Source: Sporodiniella umbellata
Taxonomy: Eukaryota > Mucoromycota > Mucoromycetes > Mucorales > Rhizopodaceae
Reading direction: 5' to 3'
Assembly: GCA_025677835.1 (NCBI GenBank)
Contig: JAIXMR010000136.1
Coordinates: 1 to 61,263, forward strand
DNA: 61,263 nt
This document shows positions 44,380 through 57,327 of this stretch, in pieces. The notes beneath the pieces were generated by a model. It saw nothing but the letters and a program-made list of their open reading frames with translations, was not told the DNA's origin and did not search any database. Position numbers and translations under genes: made by a program. Positions within the stretch are counted from its first letter, which is position 1. Each line of letters begins with the position of its first letter.

Positions 44380-46186
44380 TGACAAAAATGCATGTGTTTA
44401 TATACTACACATATATGCTTAGCATAGTATTTGATATCGTACATTGTTCAAAAATAAAAAATTTGGCAGAGATTCATTTAGACATGTCTTTGATTGTTTG
44501 ATCAAATACCGTTTTCTCTTCCATTCTTTATCCGTTTTAGAATCGCCGAGCTGATTGAGTTTGGATTACAGATCTAGGCGACAACTACAGACTTAAAGTA
44601 TTTGGTGAGCTCTAATACTGTGAAAAGATTTCTATCAGTGTTTTTGTCCAGCCGATCAATTGTGTGACGGGCACATTCGTTTTCTTATCCATATCCAAGT
44701 TTAAAAGTCAGAGAGTCTTCCTAAAATATGGAGCATAACTTCTTTAATCTAAAAGAGCACTTGTTTTCTATTTTTGTGCGATTCAAACTAAAAAAAAAAA
44801 AAAAATTAGTGAGTTTTTAATGGCAAAAAAGCATTGTAAGAAGCACTATATTCTATTTGTGGTAAAATACTCTACTTTGCAGGAGCCTTTTACTTTTACA
44901 AGTAATATCTCTAGCTGTTGATTGCAACAGATTCTGGTTGTTAGTTAGGTTCAAAGGCTGTGTTTACTATGGAAGTAAACTGTATTTGCCTTTGACTATA
45001 TATACTGGAGTATAGTCTTCCAGGATGGAATTTAACTATACCTAGTTCTCTTTATACCAGTATTAGGCACTATACATCATGTACAACTAAAAATCCGGCT
45101 GTGACGAGTGTCAAGAATGTACGCTTAAGCGAATAGAAAACAGTTAAAGTCTACTGCAATATGTTAGAGATGCATAAAAGCGCTATCTGCTGCAAATAGA
45201 GGGATACTTAGAGCTAGTTCAATTTTTTTTCTAATGCCAACAAACCCAAAGGACTCTAAAGGTGAGGGATTTGTCTATTCGCCATGTATGAAAGTGCTAA
45301 TTTTATTCTCTTTACTGAATTTTTAGAATTCCTATTCGTTTTAAAAATTCTTCCCTTTCAGCCAAGATCAAGTGTGCTAACATATAAATGATACCCATAC
45401 CAAATAGAATTTCTCTAAAAACATACAAAGGTTTAAGTAAACTGAAACAAGCTTGTTAAAATAAGGATATCCATGTAAAAATAGTCTATGTACTGTTTGC
45501 CCAAAAGGGTTTTCCAGTGCTTTGCGTATGAGGTTTGGCTACCTGGTAACCCAGAATTTTTTGTTCAAATATCAAACTTTACTATAAATTGTATGCTATA
45601 GAGTTATTTCCAATGAGCTAGTAACAATGCAAAAAGTAAAAGATGACTTTGTACCTTAGATTCAATGTATTATCCATATCTACATCTCTGTAACCCTAAC
45701 TTCAATGCTATATCACATCCTATTCTACATATCAAACCTAAGCTCTGTTATGTACGCTGTATTCATTGTGAGCTTCAAATCATGCTTTCAATGATATCCA
45801 AAATGGGTGATCAAAGACTGTAAGGCCATCCTTCTAAATAGTATATAGGGGTTCAATCACTTCTTCAAAAAGAGCCAGAAAGTCCTAAAAAGAACAAGCT
45901 TTTTGATGCACTGATAAACTATCCAAGTTCAATCCAGATGGCTAATTTCAACAAACCAATGCCAAGTTCGACCGAATATATCCAAACATTCGATTGGTGT
46001 TTTCGATGCAAAAATCAAAATGCTACAGGCTTTGGAGCATATGCCCTGGTTTTGATAAAGGCTAAGTTTTTTAGGTGTGTGTCAGATACTGCGAAAACCT
46101 TCAAAAAACCTGAAAAGGCGCCTCTATTTTGAGCCTAATATTCAATATATTGGTATCGGTTTTCGTAACAAACTATGATAAACATG

Positions 46187-46218
<32 letters not shown>

Positions 46219-46644
46219 CAGGCGAGTCTCGGTAAACTAGAATGAGCCAACAATTAAAAGAAGCAACAACGAAAACATGACAGCCATTGAAACACAAAGC
46301 AGGTGTGTTTTCAATAGCAAATGGAACGGAAAATTACACAAACCACATAATGATACACAAGGTGCTTTTTGGCTTCCATATCCCTTTTTCTAGCTGCATA
46401 TTGTTACAGGGGCACTATTTCTAATGAAATTACCACAAAAGGAAAAAGTAATTACAACTATCAAAGAGATTATTTTGAGTAAGTAAATAAATAAAAACAT
46501 ATAACAATAATATACGAATATAAAATCAGAGCATTCTTTATATTAGCCATTACCAACTCAAATATTATCAATGTCAGTCTCAATATCAATAAATACTCTG
46601 TTTTTATTTTTCTGTTCCATCTTTCTTTTTTTTTTATCATACTA
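44380..46644. other. 2.3-kb stretch without a supported gene
   Basis: AT-rich, with stops dense in all frames. The 64-codon frame 45938-46132 starts with ATG but has no recognisable motif. A tract of ~26 A at 46193-46218. Confidence 0.5.
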
Positions 46645-47445
46645 ATGCTCTCAGGGTCAAAAAGATTTTATAAAAAAAACAAGGTGTCACCACAAGACGT
46701 TTCATTAAACGATCTGGCTACTCTGGTCAAGCGTCTTTCTGTTCAGGTTGATGACTTGGTTGAGGAGCAACAACAACAACAGCAGCAGCATCACTACAAA
46801 AAGCCTTTAGACGAACCATCTCTCTTTCATGTCCCACCAATTACAGTAGATCCCTGGGCCACACATGTGCCCCAAAACTACGGCGCCTTACTTCAGCGGT
46901 TGGAAGATATGGATACGCAACCTTGTCCAAACGCATGTTGTTCATCTATGAATTTGTCTACTGCGGAAGGAGTACCCTGGCCTGCACCTCTCGAGCCGTT
47001 CCGATCCATGTCGACGGACCCTTTTGATTTGTTGGACCAACAATATACTCATTGGTGTACACTTATGCGTTGTCTTCCTTTAATGGATCCTGTAACTTCA
47101 GTACATGTCAAAACAGTTGGACTATACGCAATGCGAGAAATTCTCAAGGTGAAGGCCCAAAAACAGCAACAGCAACAGCAACAACAGCGGCAGCAGCAGC
47201 AGCAAGCGTCGTCCTCCAAAATCACTCTCCGCGATTCCATGAGCTGGGGAGTACCAGAGACACCGCCGATCGCTTGCATAAGCTATTCACCTATACTGCA
47301 ACCACAGTCACAGCTGTTGCCTTTGTCACCGCCACCACTTCCCCCTAAAGAAGTTTCTACTCCTACACCTTGTATATCACCACAGAAAAAAAGATTTAAA
47401 AAATGGCAGAAATACAAAACTCTGACTAAATCTTGGTTGTTTTAA
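46645..47445 (+). CDS. Poly-Q protein of unknown function (266 aa)
   Basis: A single ATG-initiated frame. Residues ~20-38 look like a short coiled coil (LATLVKRLSVQVDDLVEE), followed by a Q7 tract; a second Q tract (Q8-R-Q5) lies near residues 172-186. Between them is a Trp- and Pro-rich ordered-looking segment (HWCTLMRCLPLMDPV). The C-terminus is Pro-rich (PLSPPPLPPKE) and ends very basic (KKRFKKWQKYKTLTKSW). CAG/CAA repeats encode the tracts, so lengths may vary between strains. No family recognised. Nuclear location is possible from the basic tail. Confidence 0.65.
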   Translation: MLSGSKRFYKKNKVSPQDVSLNDLATLVKRLSVQVDDLVEEQQQQQQQHHYKKPLDEPSLFHVPPITVDPWATHVPQNYGALLQRLEDMDTQPCPNACCSSMNLSTAEGVPWPAPLEPFRSMSTDPFDLLDQQYTHWCTLMRCLPLMDPVTSVHVKTVGLYAMREILKVKAQKQQQQQQQQRQQQQQASSSKITLRDSMSWGVPETPPIACISYSPILQPQSQLLPLSPPPLPPKEVSTPTPCISPQKKRFKKWQKYKTLTKSWLF

Positions 47446-47743
47446 TTCGCTACTTAAATGGTTATAAACATTAAAAATAAACAAAAGCCCAAAAATAAAA
47501 AAAAAAAATAGCAATAAAAATAAAAAAAGAATGTCAAAAATTAACCATGTGAAGTTATCCTCAGGTTGAAGAAAAAGATATGGCAAGTTTCCATGTTTTT
47601 TTTTAGTAGTTTAAAACGCCGTATTGTTCCTAACAAAAAAGTTTATTTTTATCTGCGCTATTCTTTCTCTTTTTTCTTTTACTCCCCTCTCTTTCTTTCT
47701 GCAATCTTTGTACTCATTCCTTTCATTTTGTAACATCTTATCA

Positions 47744-50700
47744 ATGACAACCGAACCGAAGACTCAGAACTCTTTACCTTCTACGAATATATACAGTCGT
47801 TATCAACTTTCTCGTCCAGAAAGAACACATACCGTAGATGCGTTTGCTCAATTCACCTCTTCTGACGTATCAGGGCCTCAGCTAACACCGTCTGCAGCTA
47901 TCAGAGATAGATATTATCAGTCTACTCGCTATCTAAGAGACGGCAATGAAGAGGAGGAGGAGGAGGAGGAGGAGGAGGAGGAAGGGAAAAAGCAAACCGA
48001 GGAAGAGGCAACAGGGGATATCTTCGACTACCGTCCAGGCGAGGGCGAAGTCTGCGCAAAACCCGAAAGCATATATAGTATGACAGACTCCATTATCTCT
48101 TTGCATACTGAGTATGATGCTCGCTCGGTTCATAGCGTTCGTACAGTGGATGACAGACTTCAAGGAAGATCACAAACCTTAGGTAACCTAAACTCTTTTG
48201 TCAAGACGGCACGTAAAGTTTCAAGATCAGGTACCCTGTTTCGGTCAGAGAAAAAGCTCCAGCCATTTGTTCCCGTGAGAGAGCAATTTACTAAGACTGA
48301 AAACTCCAGTATAAAAACAACAGGTGGTATGAGTTTGTTGTCTAAGTTGTCTAAATCAACCGCACCTGTCAGAGCCAAGTTGTCCGCCCTCTCAGCATTT
48401 ACTTCTAGTAAGTTTAAATTAACGAATGGAAATACATTTGGTTGTTTACTTGCCTTTTTTTTTTTGCACAAGAAAACTCGCGGGTAGATATTAGCCAAAA
48501 ACGAGTTGCTTCCAGTGTTTATAATATGCCAGTTTCTGTGCCTTCAAAAATAAGTCTGAATCGACCTTTAAATATACCACGTACAAACAGCGATCGTTCA
48601 ATTCCACAAATAGAAGAGCAGAAGTTTATATATCCAGCACTTTTATCTAAAGTTGCGGAAGAGTTCAAAAAAGTCATTATCCCTACATCTAAGACAAAGG
48701 ATAGTATCAAATACAAGGATGTGTTTGATGGTAGAGAAGCTGTGGTAACATAAAAAGAAGGAATTTAATGTCGTACAATCTAGTTTTTTTTAACTTTTCC
48801 AACGGTAGGACAAATTGTCTGGACTCATTAGATCAAGTGACCGCAATTTAGCTCTTTTACTGGGTCGAGCCCTTGACGCACAGAAATTTTTTCAAGACGT
48901 CAACTATGAACATCGACTGAGAGATGACAGTAGGGAAATATACCGCTTCAGAGAAACCGTAAGACCTATTAGTATTCTCAATACCGAGTCGTTTTATGAT
49001 TTTAAAAGTGACTCTGCATCTGAATTGAATATGGTGCCTTCTGAAGATTTGCCTACTGGTGTTTTCACCCTACTGTCGGATTGCTACTCACCAACATGTA
49101 GCTGGGACAGACTATGTTACTCATCGAGGTGTCCTAGAAGACAGGAGCAGGAAAAGCAGAGCACTGCAAAAAGTCATTCTTGTGAAGCAAGTCAGTCTTA
49201 TATGATTGCTCAGCAGCAAGAGGACAGATTGTGGATCAACACAGTTCCCCAATCTTTGCTGAGCAATCTATCTAAAGAAGAAAAGAAACGTCAAGAAAAT
49301 ATATTTGAGCTCATCTACACTGAAAAAGATTTTGTAGATGACTTAAAATATATGACAGAGGTAACTATAGAGAAAACAAACAGAAGCAAAACGGAAATTT
49401 TACAACAAGTGATAAATGAGACTCACAACCTCTAGTATTGGATCAATCCCTTGTTAGAGCAAAATTCTCCGGTTACTAAAGAGATTGTCGACAAAATATT
49501 TTGGAATATAGATGAGGTGTATAAAGTCAACTCTCAGCTTTCTCAAGATTTGTTGCAACGCCAATCATCTGATCAAGTAGTAGAAAAAATAGGAGACATC
49601 ATGTTGTCCCATGTTGGAAAATTTTATCCTTTTGTCAAATATGGTGCTTACCAAGTTATTGGCAAATACACGTTCGAGACAGAGAAAACAACCAATCATT
49701 CTTTTGCTGAGTTTGTGAACAAGACTGAGCGCTTGCCTCAGTCACGTAAGTTGGAACTGAATGGCTACTTGACTAAACCAACAACGCGTCTTGGACGATA
49801 TAATCTGTTGCTGCGTGAAATTTTGAAACACACACCAGACGGTCACCCAGATAAAGAGGAAATCCCCAAGGCTATGTCAATTATCACTCAGTTTTTGACG
49901 GATGTTAATATAGAAACTGGGATCGAAGAAAACAAATTCAATCTTAGGTTACTAGATGAGCGACTAGTAAATAAGAGCATTTCAAATGTGGACTTGGATT
50001 TGCTATCAGATAATCGCCAAATTATAATGAAGGGTACATGGAAGAAAGGATCTGGTACAGAATCTTCTGATGTAATAGTATATTTGCTTGACCATTGTTT
50101 GCTCATAATCAAGCCAAAGCAAAACGAAGAAAAGTACAAGCTGTCTCGCAAGGTAATTATATGTGTACATTATATACGCATACGCATAGACTAAAGACCT
50201 TTTTTTTTTTTGAAAATTCGCTAGCCTATCCCCCTTGCACTATTGTCTATATCTTTTCCAGATCATACTAAGAGAGCTAGCACAATTATACCTCTTGGCA
50301 GGCCCAACAATAGTTCTTCTAATACACCATCTGAAAAGAGTCAGACCTTACACGGATTTAACGCAGCAGCAACCGCTCTTCAAGATAAAAACGGACATCC
50401 TATAGCTTTTGTACACCTAGGCAAACAAAGCTCAGGTCCTATGACCTTATATGCACCCACGTTGGCATCAAGGAAACAATGGGCAGATAGAATTGAAGGT
50501 CAAAGAAAGTCGCTTGTAGAAAAGCATAAAGTGTTTCATATTCAGACTACAAGTGAGAGGTTTTTTAGTTCTTTTGATAACAAGGTGAACTGTATTGCTG
50601 TGTTTGGTAAATACACATGTATATTACAAAAGACTAACGATTAATTGTAGACAAAGGTCGATCTTTTGTTTTAGGCGGCGATAAAGGTGTATATTTCAAG

Positions 50701-51794
50701 ACCGAAATGAGTGGAAATGAGCCTATTCGCGTCTTGACAATGGACAAGGTTTCTCAAATTGATGTGATTCAATCTTCAAATCTGATTTTGGTTTTGGCTG
50801 ACAAGATACTTTATGCTTATTCTCTCGACACACTCCGTTCTACTGAGTCAGGCATCAAAAGAGGTCGAAAAATCAGCAGCCACGTATCGTTTTTTAAGGT
50901 AGGAAAAGTTTGTGGACCAGATGGTACAGAAAAAACGCTGGTTTGCTTTGTACGCAACAATGCAATGACTTCTACTATTCGTGCCCTGGAGCCTTATGAG
51001 ACTACTGAAACAAAGAAGAAGCATAAGCCTTTTGGAAATCTTATTCGTGGTAAGAATGAGGTGCTCAAAGTTTACAAAGACCTGTACATTCCTGGTGAAG
51101 CGTCTTCCATTCAATTTTTCAAAAATATTATTTGCGTTGGTAGCCCAAGAGGTTTCCAAATGGTCAATCTGAGTTCAGCAGAAGTTCAAAGTAAGTCTTT
51201 GATTTTTTTTTTTTGAAAATTAATACTAAGCAAAACTAGGTGTTTTGGATCCTAACGATGAATATAATAACACGTTACTTTCTCATTACGAGTATATGAA
51301 GCCGATATCCATGTTCAGACATAAAAACGGCAACATTCTTTTATGTTATAATGGTAAGAATGTGCTTTAATATTTTTTCTGACCCGCTTTTTAGAACTAG
51401 CATTTTATATTGACAAAAAAGGCAAACGCGCTCGAAGTGATTGGTCCATTTCATGGGAGGGAAGTCCAACTGCATTCTCCTTCCGCTTCCCATATGTAGT
51501 AGCATTTAATGCTAACTTCATCGAAGTTAGACATATCGATACGGTAACAGAATGGAAGAAAAGAAAGGCGTTGAACGAAAAGTACTAATGTAACTCAAAT
51601 AGGGAGACTTACTCCAAGTGATACCTGGAAACAACATTCGTTGCCTTCATCCAGATTCGACAGATAGAATTTACGGTGTCATGGACGATCGCCTTACAGG
51701 GTTTGAAATCATTTTTGAGCTGAATTTAGTAGATCCTCACCGGCGGTCGCCCAGCATGATAAAAAACAAAAACAAAATTCCCACTATAGTTTAG
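47744..51794 (+). CDS. Rho guanine-nucleotide exchange factor, Rom2-type (DEP-DH-PH-CNH)
   Basis: Nine exons: 47744-48407, 48473-48744, 48809-49360, 49436-50152, 50225-50606, 50651-51190, 51240-51353, 51395-51543 and 51603-51794, giving 1,193 aa. In order: a low-complexity N-terminus with an acidic run of Glu coded by a (GAG)n repeat (~47949-47981); a DEP domain (~290-400, PALLSKVAEEFKK to HRLRDDSREIYRF); a DH/RhoGEF domain from ~470 (RQENIFELIYTEKDFVDDL; TRLGRYNLLLREILKHT); a PH region (IIMKGTWKKG; HPIAFVHLG, MTLYAPTLASRKQWADRI); and a C-terminal CNH domain (FVLGGDKGVYFK onward). Rom1/Rom2/Tus1 activate Rho1 at the plasma membrane in cell-wall integrity signalling. Role inferred from architecture. 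It is convergent with CK2 at 142 bp. Confidence 0.92.
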
Positions 51795-51936
51795 AATTAC
51801 TTTTCTTAATTACCGTCACGTATTAATACCCTTTTGCCTCTACATAAAAAATTGTTCTTTGTTTGTTTATAAATGGTTTATTGTTTGAGAGTATCTTTAA
51901 ATTAAACTGTTAGATATATTAATATACGTTTCTACG

Positions 51937-53195
51937 TTACTTACCGAAATAATGGTGCTCCATAGCTTCTTTAGCTGTAGGACGTTCTTGGTGATCATAC
52001 TTTAACAATTTATCCAAAAAACCCAAGACATCCTGACTCACCAAGTGCCGGTTATCAGCGGTCACATACTTTGACCACGGCTTACGTATATGTCTACCAA
52101 GAATAGTATCATATTCTGGGTCAAGCTTGATGGCATATTTTGCTGTGTATCTGAACAGTTCATCTGTACCTAGTACGCGAGCAATTTTTACTAGCTGATC
52201 ATAGTTATCTTGGCCATGGAAAAAAGGCTCTTTACGAAATATCTTTAAAAAAAAAAAATTAGCTGTCGTTATCTTTAACAATATCTTACCATGCTGGCAA
52301 GCATACAGCCGTAACTCCACAAATCCAAACTATAGTCGTATTCTTGAAAATCGACCAAAAGCTCAGGTCCCTTAAAGTATCTAGAAGCCACACGCACGTT
52401 GTATGAAGTACCTGCGTGATAAAACTCGGCCAACCCCCAATCAATCAAACGCAACTATTATACTTGGTTATTTGATAGAACAAATAAAAAAAGTCTTTAC
52501 CTGTTTCTTTTCGTGATCAATCATGACATTATGTGGTTTAACATCACGATGCATAATGCCTTTTGAATGACAATAATCAAGGGCCTATTATACATTAGTA
52601 TCGAAATTTACTTTTTTTAAAGCCTCTATCCCTTACTCCTGTTTTACCTTTAATAACTCATACATATAAAATCGAATATCGTCCGCTGTAAACCGTGGAT
52701 AGAGAAGTTTGAAATCAGTATTGTTGACATATTCAGAGATGATAGCAGGTGTTTTAGACTTTAAAGAGATGTTAGTACTTTTTCTTGTTTTTTCAAACTA
52801 AAGACGTCTTTTTATAGTCTTACCACTGGATCCCTAACAATGTCCAAAAGCCCTACAATGTTGATGCCACCTGCTAAATTTTGAAGTATTTTGATTTCAC
52901 GCTTAATCTTCTTCTTCTTGACAGGCTTTAAAGCCTTGATGATGCATTTTTCGTTAGTTGTAACAGTGATGCCTTCGAAAACTTCGGAATATTTGCCGCG
53001 ACCAACTTTACGAATAATCTCATAATCGTCCTGATGTCTGTAAAGATAGTCAGTGTGCTGTATATCTATTTTTATTTATATATACCCCCATTCAACCTGA
53101 AGATTGTCATAATCCCAATAAGACGGCGGCAGTTTTGAATTGATGTCTGCATAACATCGCGCAATGCTTTTGCACTGTACAACAGATGCGCTCAT
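51937..53195 (-). CDS. CKA1: Casein kinase 2 catalytic (alpha) subunit
   Basis: Exons 53195-53086, 53037-52824, 52758-52648, 52584-52501, 52454-52290 and 52242-51937, 329 aa. Seen: [11 protein letters not shown] (glycine loop), [17 protein letters not shown] with the catalytic Lys and the CK2-specific Lys-rich patch, [12 protein letters not shown], and [13 protein letters not shown] carrying the DWG that replaces DFG in CK2, then [14 protein letters not shown]. This is the constitutive acidophilic Ser/Thr kinase of nucleus and cytosol. The gene ends HHYFGK followed by TAA, but the last sense codons overlap a perfect donor (G|GTAAGT). A 3' splice is possible but would change only one or two residues. 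Confidence 0.96.
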
Positions 53196-54480
53196 TTTTA
53201 GTTCAATAAAAAAAACCAAAAAATCAAAAAAAAATCAAGTTAAAAAAAAAAAAACTTTCACCAAAACGTTAGTATATAGTGCGACAGGTAAAATTTAGAG
53301 ATAGGCTACATGTAACGAATAACAAGCAAATACCAGCAGCAAAAAATCAAGTACACCGTTAAAACGAACTGGCACATTATTTCACACAATGTTTGTTGCA
53401 TCCAGTATCGTCTTCTATGGCGTAGGCACAGGTCCTTCCCTGAATGTTTTGGCAACAACAACAAATTTAGAGCGGAGTTTGTTTGTTATGATTGCTCAAA
53501 ATAACAAATGTGTAGAGATTAGAAGTCTCAGTTTGCAAAACCAAAAATCATAACTACTGATCGTAACTAATTCATATCACATTCCACTCAGGGTCTTACA
53601 CAAGAAAATGCAATTGAGACGTCACTCAATTCTATGGGCGAACAGCTTTTGGAAAGGCACTGCCCCCTACATGTATTACAAAAAAATAAAACTACGGTAC
53701 AGATATACATGTATCTTAGCTCGTGTAAGGTAAATGGGTGCAAACTTTAAACTGTTTCATAGCAATAGATGTAAAGAGCATGAAAAACTTTGTTTGGTGT
53801 CCAACCAGTTAGAATTTGATACTGTATCTAAAAAGCTTGTATTTTATGGCATAGTAATTGCTACTGCTGTGAATTTCTAATTTCCCCTTCAGGTTTATTT
53901 CATAAAAAGGCTTTTGCTAAAAATCTATGTTACCAAAATACTCTATAAGCCATGTTTTATACAACCAGTTACACTGATAACATAGATAGTTCGAATTCTG
54001 TATAACGCAAATGAAGTGGTATTCTTTATGTTCTTCTGTTTTAACAAGTAACGACAATCAGAGATATAATAGCTTTGACTGAGAGCTTTTTTTTTGTTAT
54101 ACTAAATATACAAAGAACAGTTTGCAGATCTTAACGAGAGAGTTGTTGAAATCAATTTTTTGGACTTTTATAGGAATCTTGTCTAAGATAAATACCAATA
54201 CACTTGTATAGTGAGCCTCATGTTAAATTTTAGTGTTTATTGTTGCAAAGTTGTTCTATGGATGTATACGCTAAGTCATACCGGTATATTGAGCTCAGTT
54301 GTCAAAGCTAAACATAAGTTTACTTTTCGCAGCTACACAGAAATATCTACATAATGCTCTGAAACAATCGCTAAACATCTTGTTTACCGAAATAATGAAG
54401 TTTGTGTAGCTATTTTAATGTATATATGGCCTTTGAAGGTGTTTTTTTAAGAAACCAAACTAATAGTTTATAAGTTTGAA
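53196..54480. other. Intergenic between CK2 and LINE
   Basis: No supported gene over ~1.3 kb. A-rich DNA sits upstream of CK2 (about 53205-53260). Confidence 0.5.
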
Positions 54481-54489
54481 TAGCAAAGA

Positions 54490-56790
54490 ACCAAAAGTAT
54501 TTATCTCTGATCCAAAGCACTTTCCAAACGGGTTTCATGCCACAGCGATTCATCGGAGAAAATAGAATCCTGGCACAAATGATTCTGGAAGACGATCACG
54601 CTCATCATAAAGATGACAATAGACTCGGCCTACTACTAGACCAGGAAAAAGCCTACAATCGGGTAAACCTCGAATACCTAGCACAAACCCTCCTCCACTA
54701 TGGCTTCCCTGGCTCGATAGTCAAGACTCTCTACCACCTCTTTAAAGAAAACCAAATAACCATCAATATCAATGGGTATTTATCAACCTCTAAAGTACCT
54801 AAGCTTCGCGGCCTAAAACAAGGGGATCCTATTTCCTGTATTCTCTATAGCTTTTCCATTGAGCTCCTTTACTCGATCTTGACAGACGACAGTTTTTCTG
54901 GTTACACTTTCAAGAATCAGCCTAGGGCAGACTCCCGAACACAGCTTTGGATCCGATCAAATTTCTTAGTTATACTGATGGCACTCTTTTACTCCTATCG
55001 AACCAACATGATTTTCTTTTGGCACAACTATACCTGGAAAAATATTGTCAAGCTTCCAATGCTAAGTTTAATTTTCACAAAATACGAGCGATTTCCCTCT
55101 CGGGCGAAATTGTTGTCAAATATTGGTCCGAACTTCTTTCCTCGATGGAAATTCCTCCAAAACACTCTAAAATGTCACCCGGACCAGTTGTCAACCTTGG
55201 CTTCCCTTTGATGACTTCGTCTACTCAGAGAAACTAATACTTTACCGCTTTTCTGAACATCCTGAAAACTGTTTTGATTGCCCATAGCAGCAGAAATGTC
55301 CATCCGAGGAGGAAGGACCACGATAGCAAACTCATTTATACTTTCAAAATGCTGGTACTTCTTTAGATTCACCCCTTTTCTATTATCACTCATTCAGAAA
55401 ATCCGTGCCTTTATCAGTGGCTTTGAGAATAATAATGTTTTCCCAAAACTGAGAAATTCTTGTAGCTTCATAAAAAACCAGGTGGACTCAATATCCTGGA
55501 CCCAGGTATGCAGCAAAAAGCCTTGGTTTTTCGCTGGGTTGAACCGATCCTTTTTAAAAGGAGAAAAACTGCCAAAGTTCACCAGTATGTTGCCTTGCAC
55601 CTACAAAATGTTCTGGAATCAGACAATTTGAACACATCGCTCCTTTTTCCTGTGACCGGTAGACCCTTGTTCTGCCCTCTGACATCCGTACAGATGATCC
55701 TTCGAGCTCTGGACTCAATGCCAAGAAGCTTTCACAACTCTAAATCTAACCCTCTGAAACGCCTTCTGCTTCCTCTTCTAGCGATTTTAGGCTCCAGAAA
55801 GATTGGGCCATTCAAAATATCTGCTAAACTTCGAAATGCATAAGTTTCCGAACTATTCAGATACCACCCAGACGGCCACTTTCTGTCGAGAAAGCCCTTG
55901 ACAGACGTTTCAGCTCCACTGAGGCTAGTTGCCAGCAAACTTTTCAGAGCTATGGACCGAAACCATGTTGCTATTCAAGATTTCTTCTATAACTGTTTTT
56001 TCCAGACCGCCAGAAGTCTCTCAAATCCTAACCACTGTATGCATATTCGAACACAACAGTTAGGTTTCCTTTCCTTCAAAAAAACGTTAAAGCTGGTAGG
56101 CCCAGTTGACCTCAACGATTCCACGTGAAAATTGAAAAGGTTTAGGAAAGCCTATTCCCAAACTCCTTCTGTCTCCAAAGAAATACGGTTTTCCATCCGA
56201 TACATAAATGCATCCTACACATGCAGTTCACGTAGTGTGCTCCCCACAAAATACACCACTGAACTATGTTCCGAATGCTTAATCGAACCTGACTCCAGTG
56301 AACACCTTTTCTTTAATTGCCACCTCTGCGTAACTTACTGGGAAGCATTCATACAGGAATCTCTGTGGCCTACCCCACTTACTACAATCCAAATTTCTGC
56401 AAAAAACCTCACTCTCTCCAAGATAAACATTAGCAGCACTTATAGCCAAAATATTGACAGCCAAACTTTGATAATTATTGCACTGTCAGATATTTGGAAA
56501 GCCCATTGAAAGGCTGCTCGATCAGTCTCTCCTTTCGTTCCTATAACAATATTTAGCCACACCAAAACGGCAGTTTTGAAAAGAATAACCGAGGAGCCCT
56601 TTATGGGCTCTATCTAAAGCAGCTTTTGCTTTTTCGTTTTTTTCCACCTCTATCTACTGTTTTCCCAGTTGAAGCTTTTATTCTAATCTGTATCTTTCTC
56701 CTTTCTCTCTTGTTGAGCACCGCTTTTTATAGTTACACCGCAAATACGTGCAACAAGAAAAAACTCTGAATCTGAATTATATTGTCATTT
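54490..56790 (+). pseudogene. 5'-truncated, frameshifted LINE-type retrotransposon
   Basis: RT fragments run in order on the plus strand: STFQTGFMPQRFIGENRI, LLLDQEKAYNRVNLEYL and GLKQGDPISCILYSFSIE (54537-55211). Then in another frame FLSYTDGTLLLLSNQ is the catalytic box, reading YTDG instead of YADD. Further fragments follow across 55278-56128, then a zf-RVT motif (LCSECLIEPDSSEHLFFNC) and a closing LIIIALSDIWKAHWKAARS near 56465-56525. Pyrimidine-rich DNA and a GAATCTGAA-containing tail (to about 56780) look like a LINE 3' end. The upstream part of the element is missing. The element is inactive: two frameshifts at least, and a lost catalytic Asp. Confidence 0.8.
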
Positions 56791-57327
56791 TAGTCCGTGA
56801 AGAGCCAGCTTTCACAATTTGGTCGCTAGCGATCAATTATTAAGTAGGTTAAAGAACGTAGTTAATTAGATACAAATTAGAAGGTATCAGACCTTTCTTG
56901 TCAAATAGTTTTTTTGTCTTCATTTTCAATAAATTAGGAAAACATTAATCGATTTAAAGAGAAAGAGTGTTTAATGTATTTAGAGGGATGACAGCTTGAG
57001 ATGGGTTGTTTGTTACGGCGCACCTTGCCGAGATGAGGCACAAACAAAAAAGCAATGGTTTATTTGCTAGTTCACGATTTTGAGTGAGGGATTTTTTGTA
57101 TTCTGCACTTCAAGTTCTATCGATATCAGTTTTTGGTGTAATAGAAAAAAAAGCAGAAAACAAAAAAAGGAGCCATAAGTATCGGAGTGCTGTTGATTCA
57201 CAGGTATTGATTGTCCATTTTCAGACAAATGGTAGTTCAACTGCCGAATTTTGGAGCTCCATTGTTTAAGTATGTCTCTATTTTTTTTTTTTTTTGTTTT
57301 TTTTTTTCTTTTTTAAAATTGCCATTG
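56791..57327. other. Intergenic upstream of the Kei1-like gene
   Basis: No recognised gene. T tracts at 57277-57310 directly precede the Kei1-like start. Confidence 0.45.

Noticed and set aside
45938..46132. 64-codon ATG frame
   Set aside because: No motif, isolated in a 2.3-kb gene desert, and no sign of splicing partners.
51910..51944. Possible extra 3' intron in CK2 alpha (GTAAGT at the last codons)
   Set aside because: The intron would be only about 35 nt with a branch-like CTAAC only a few bases from the AG, and would change only the last one or two residues. Read-through to TAA is simpler.
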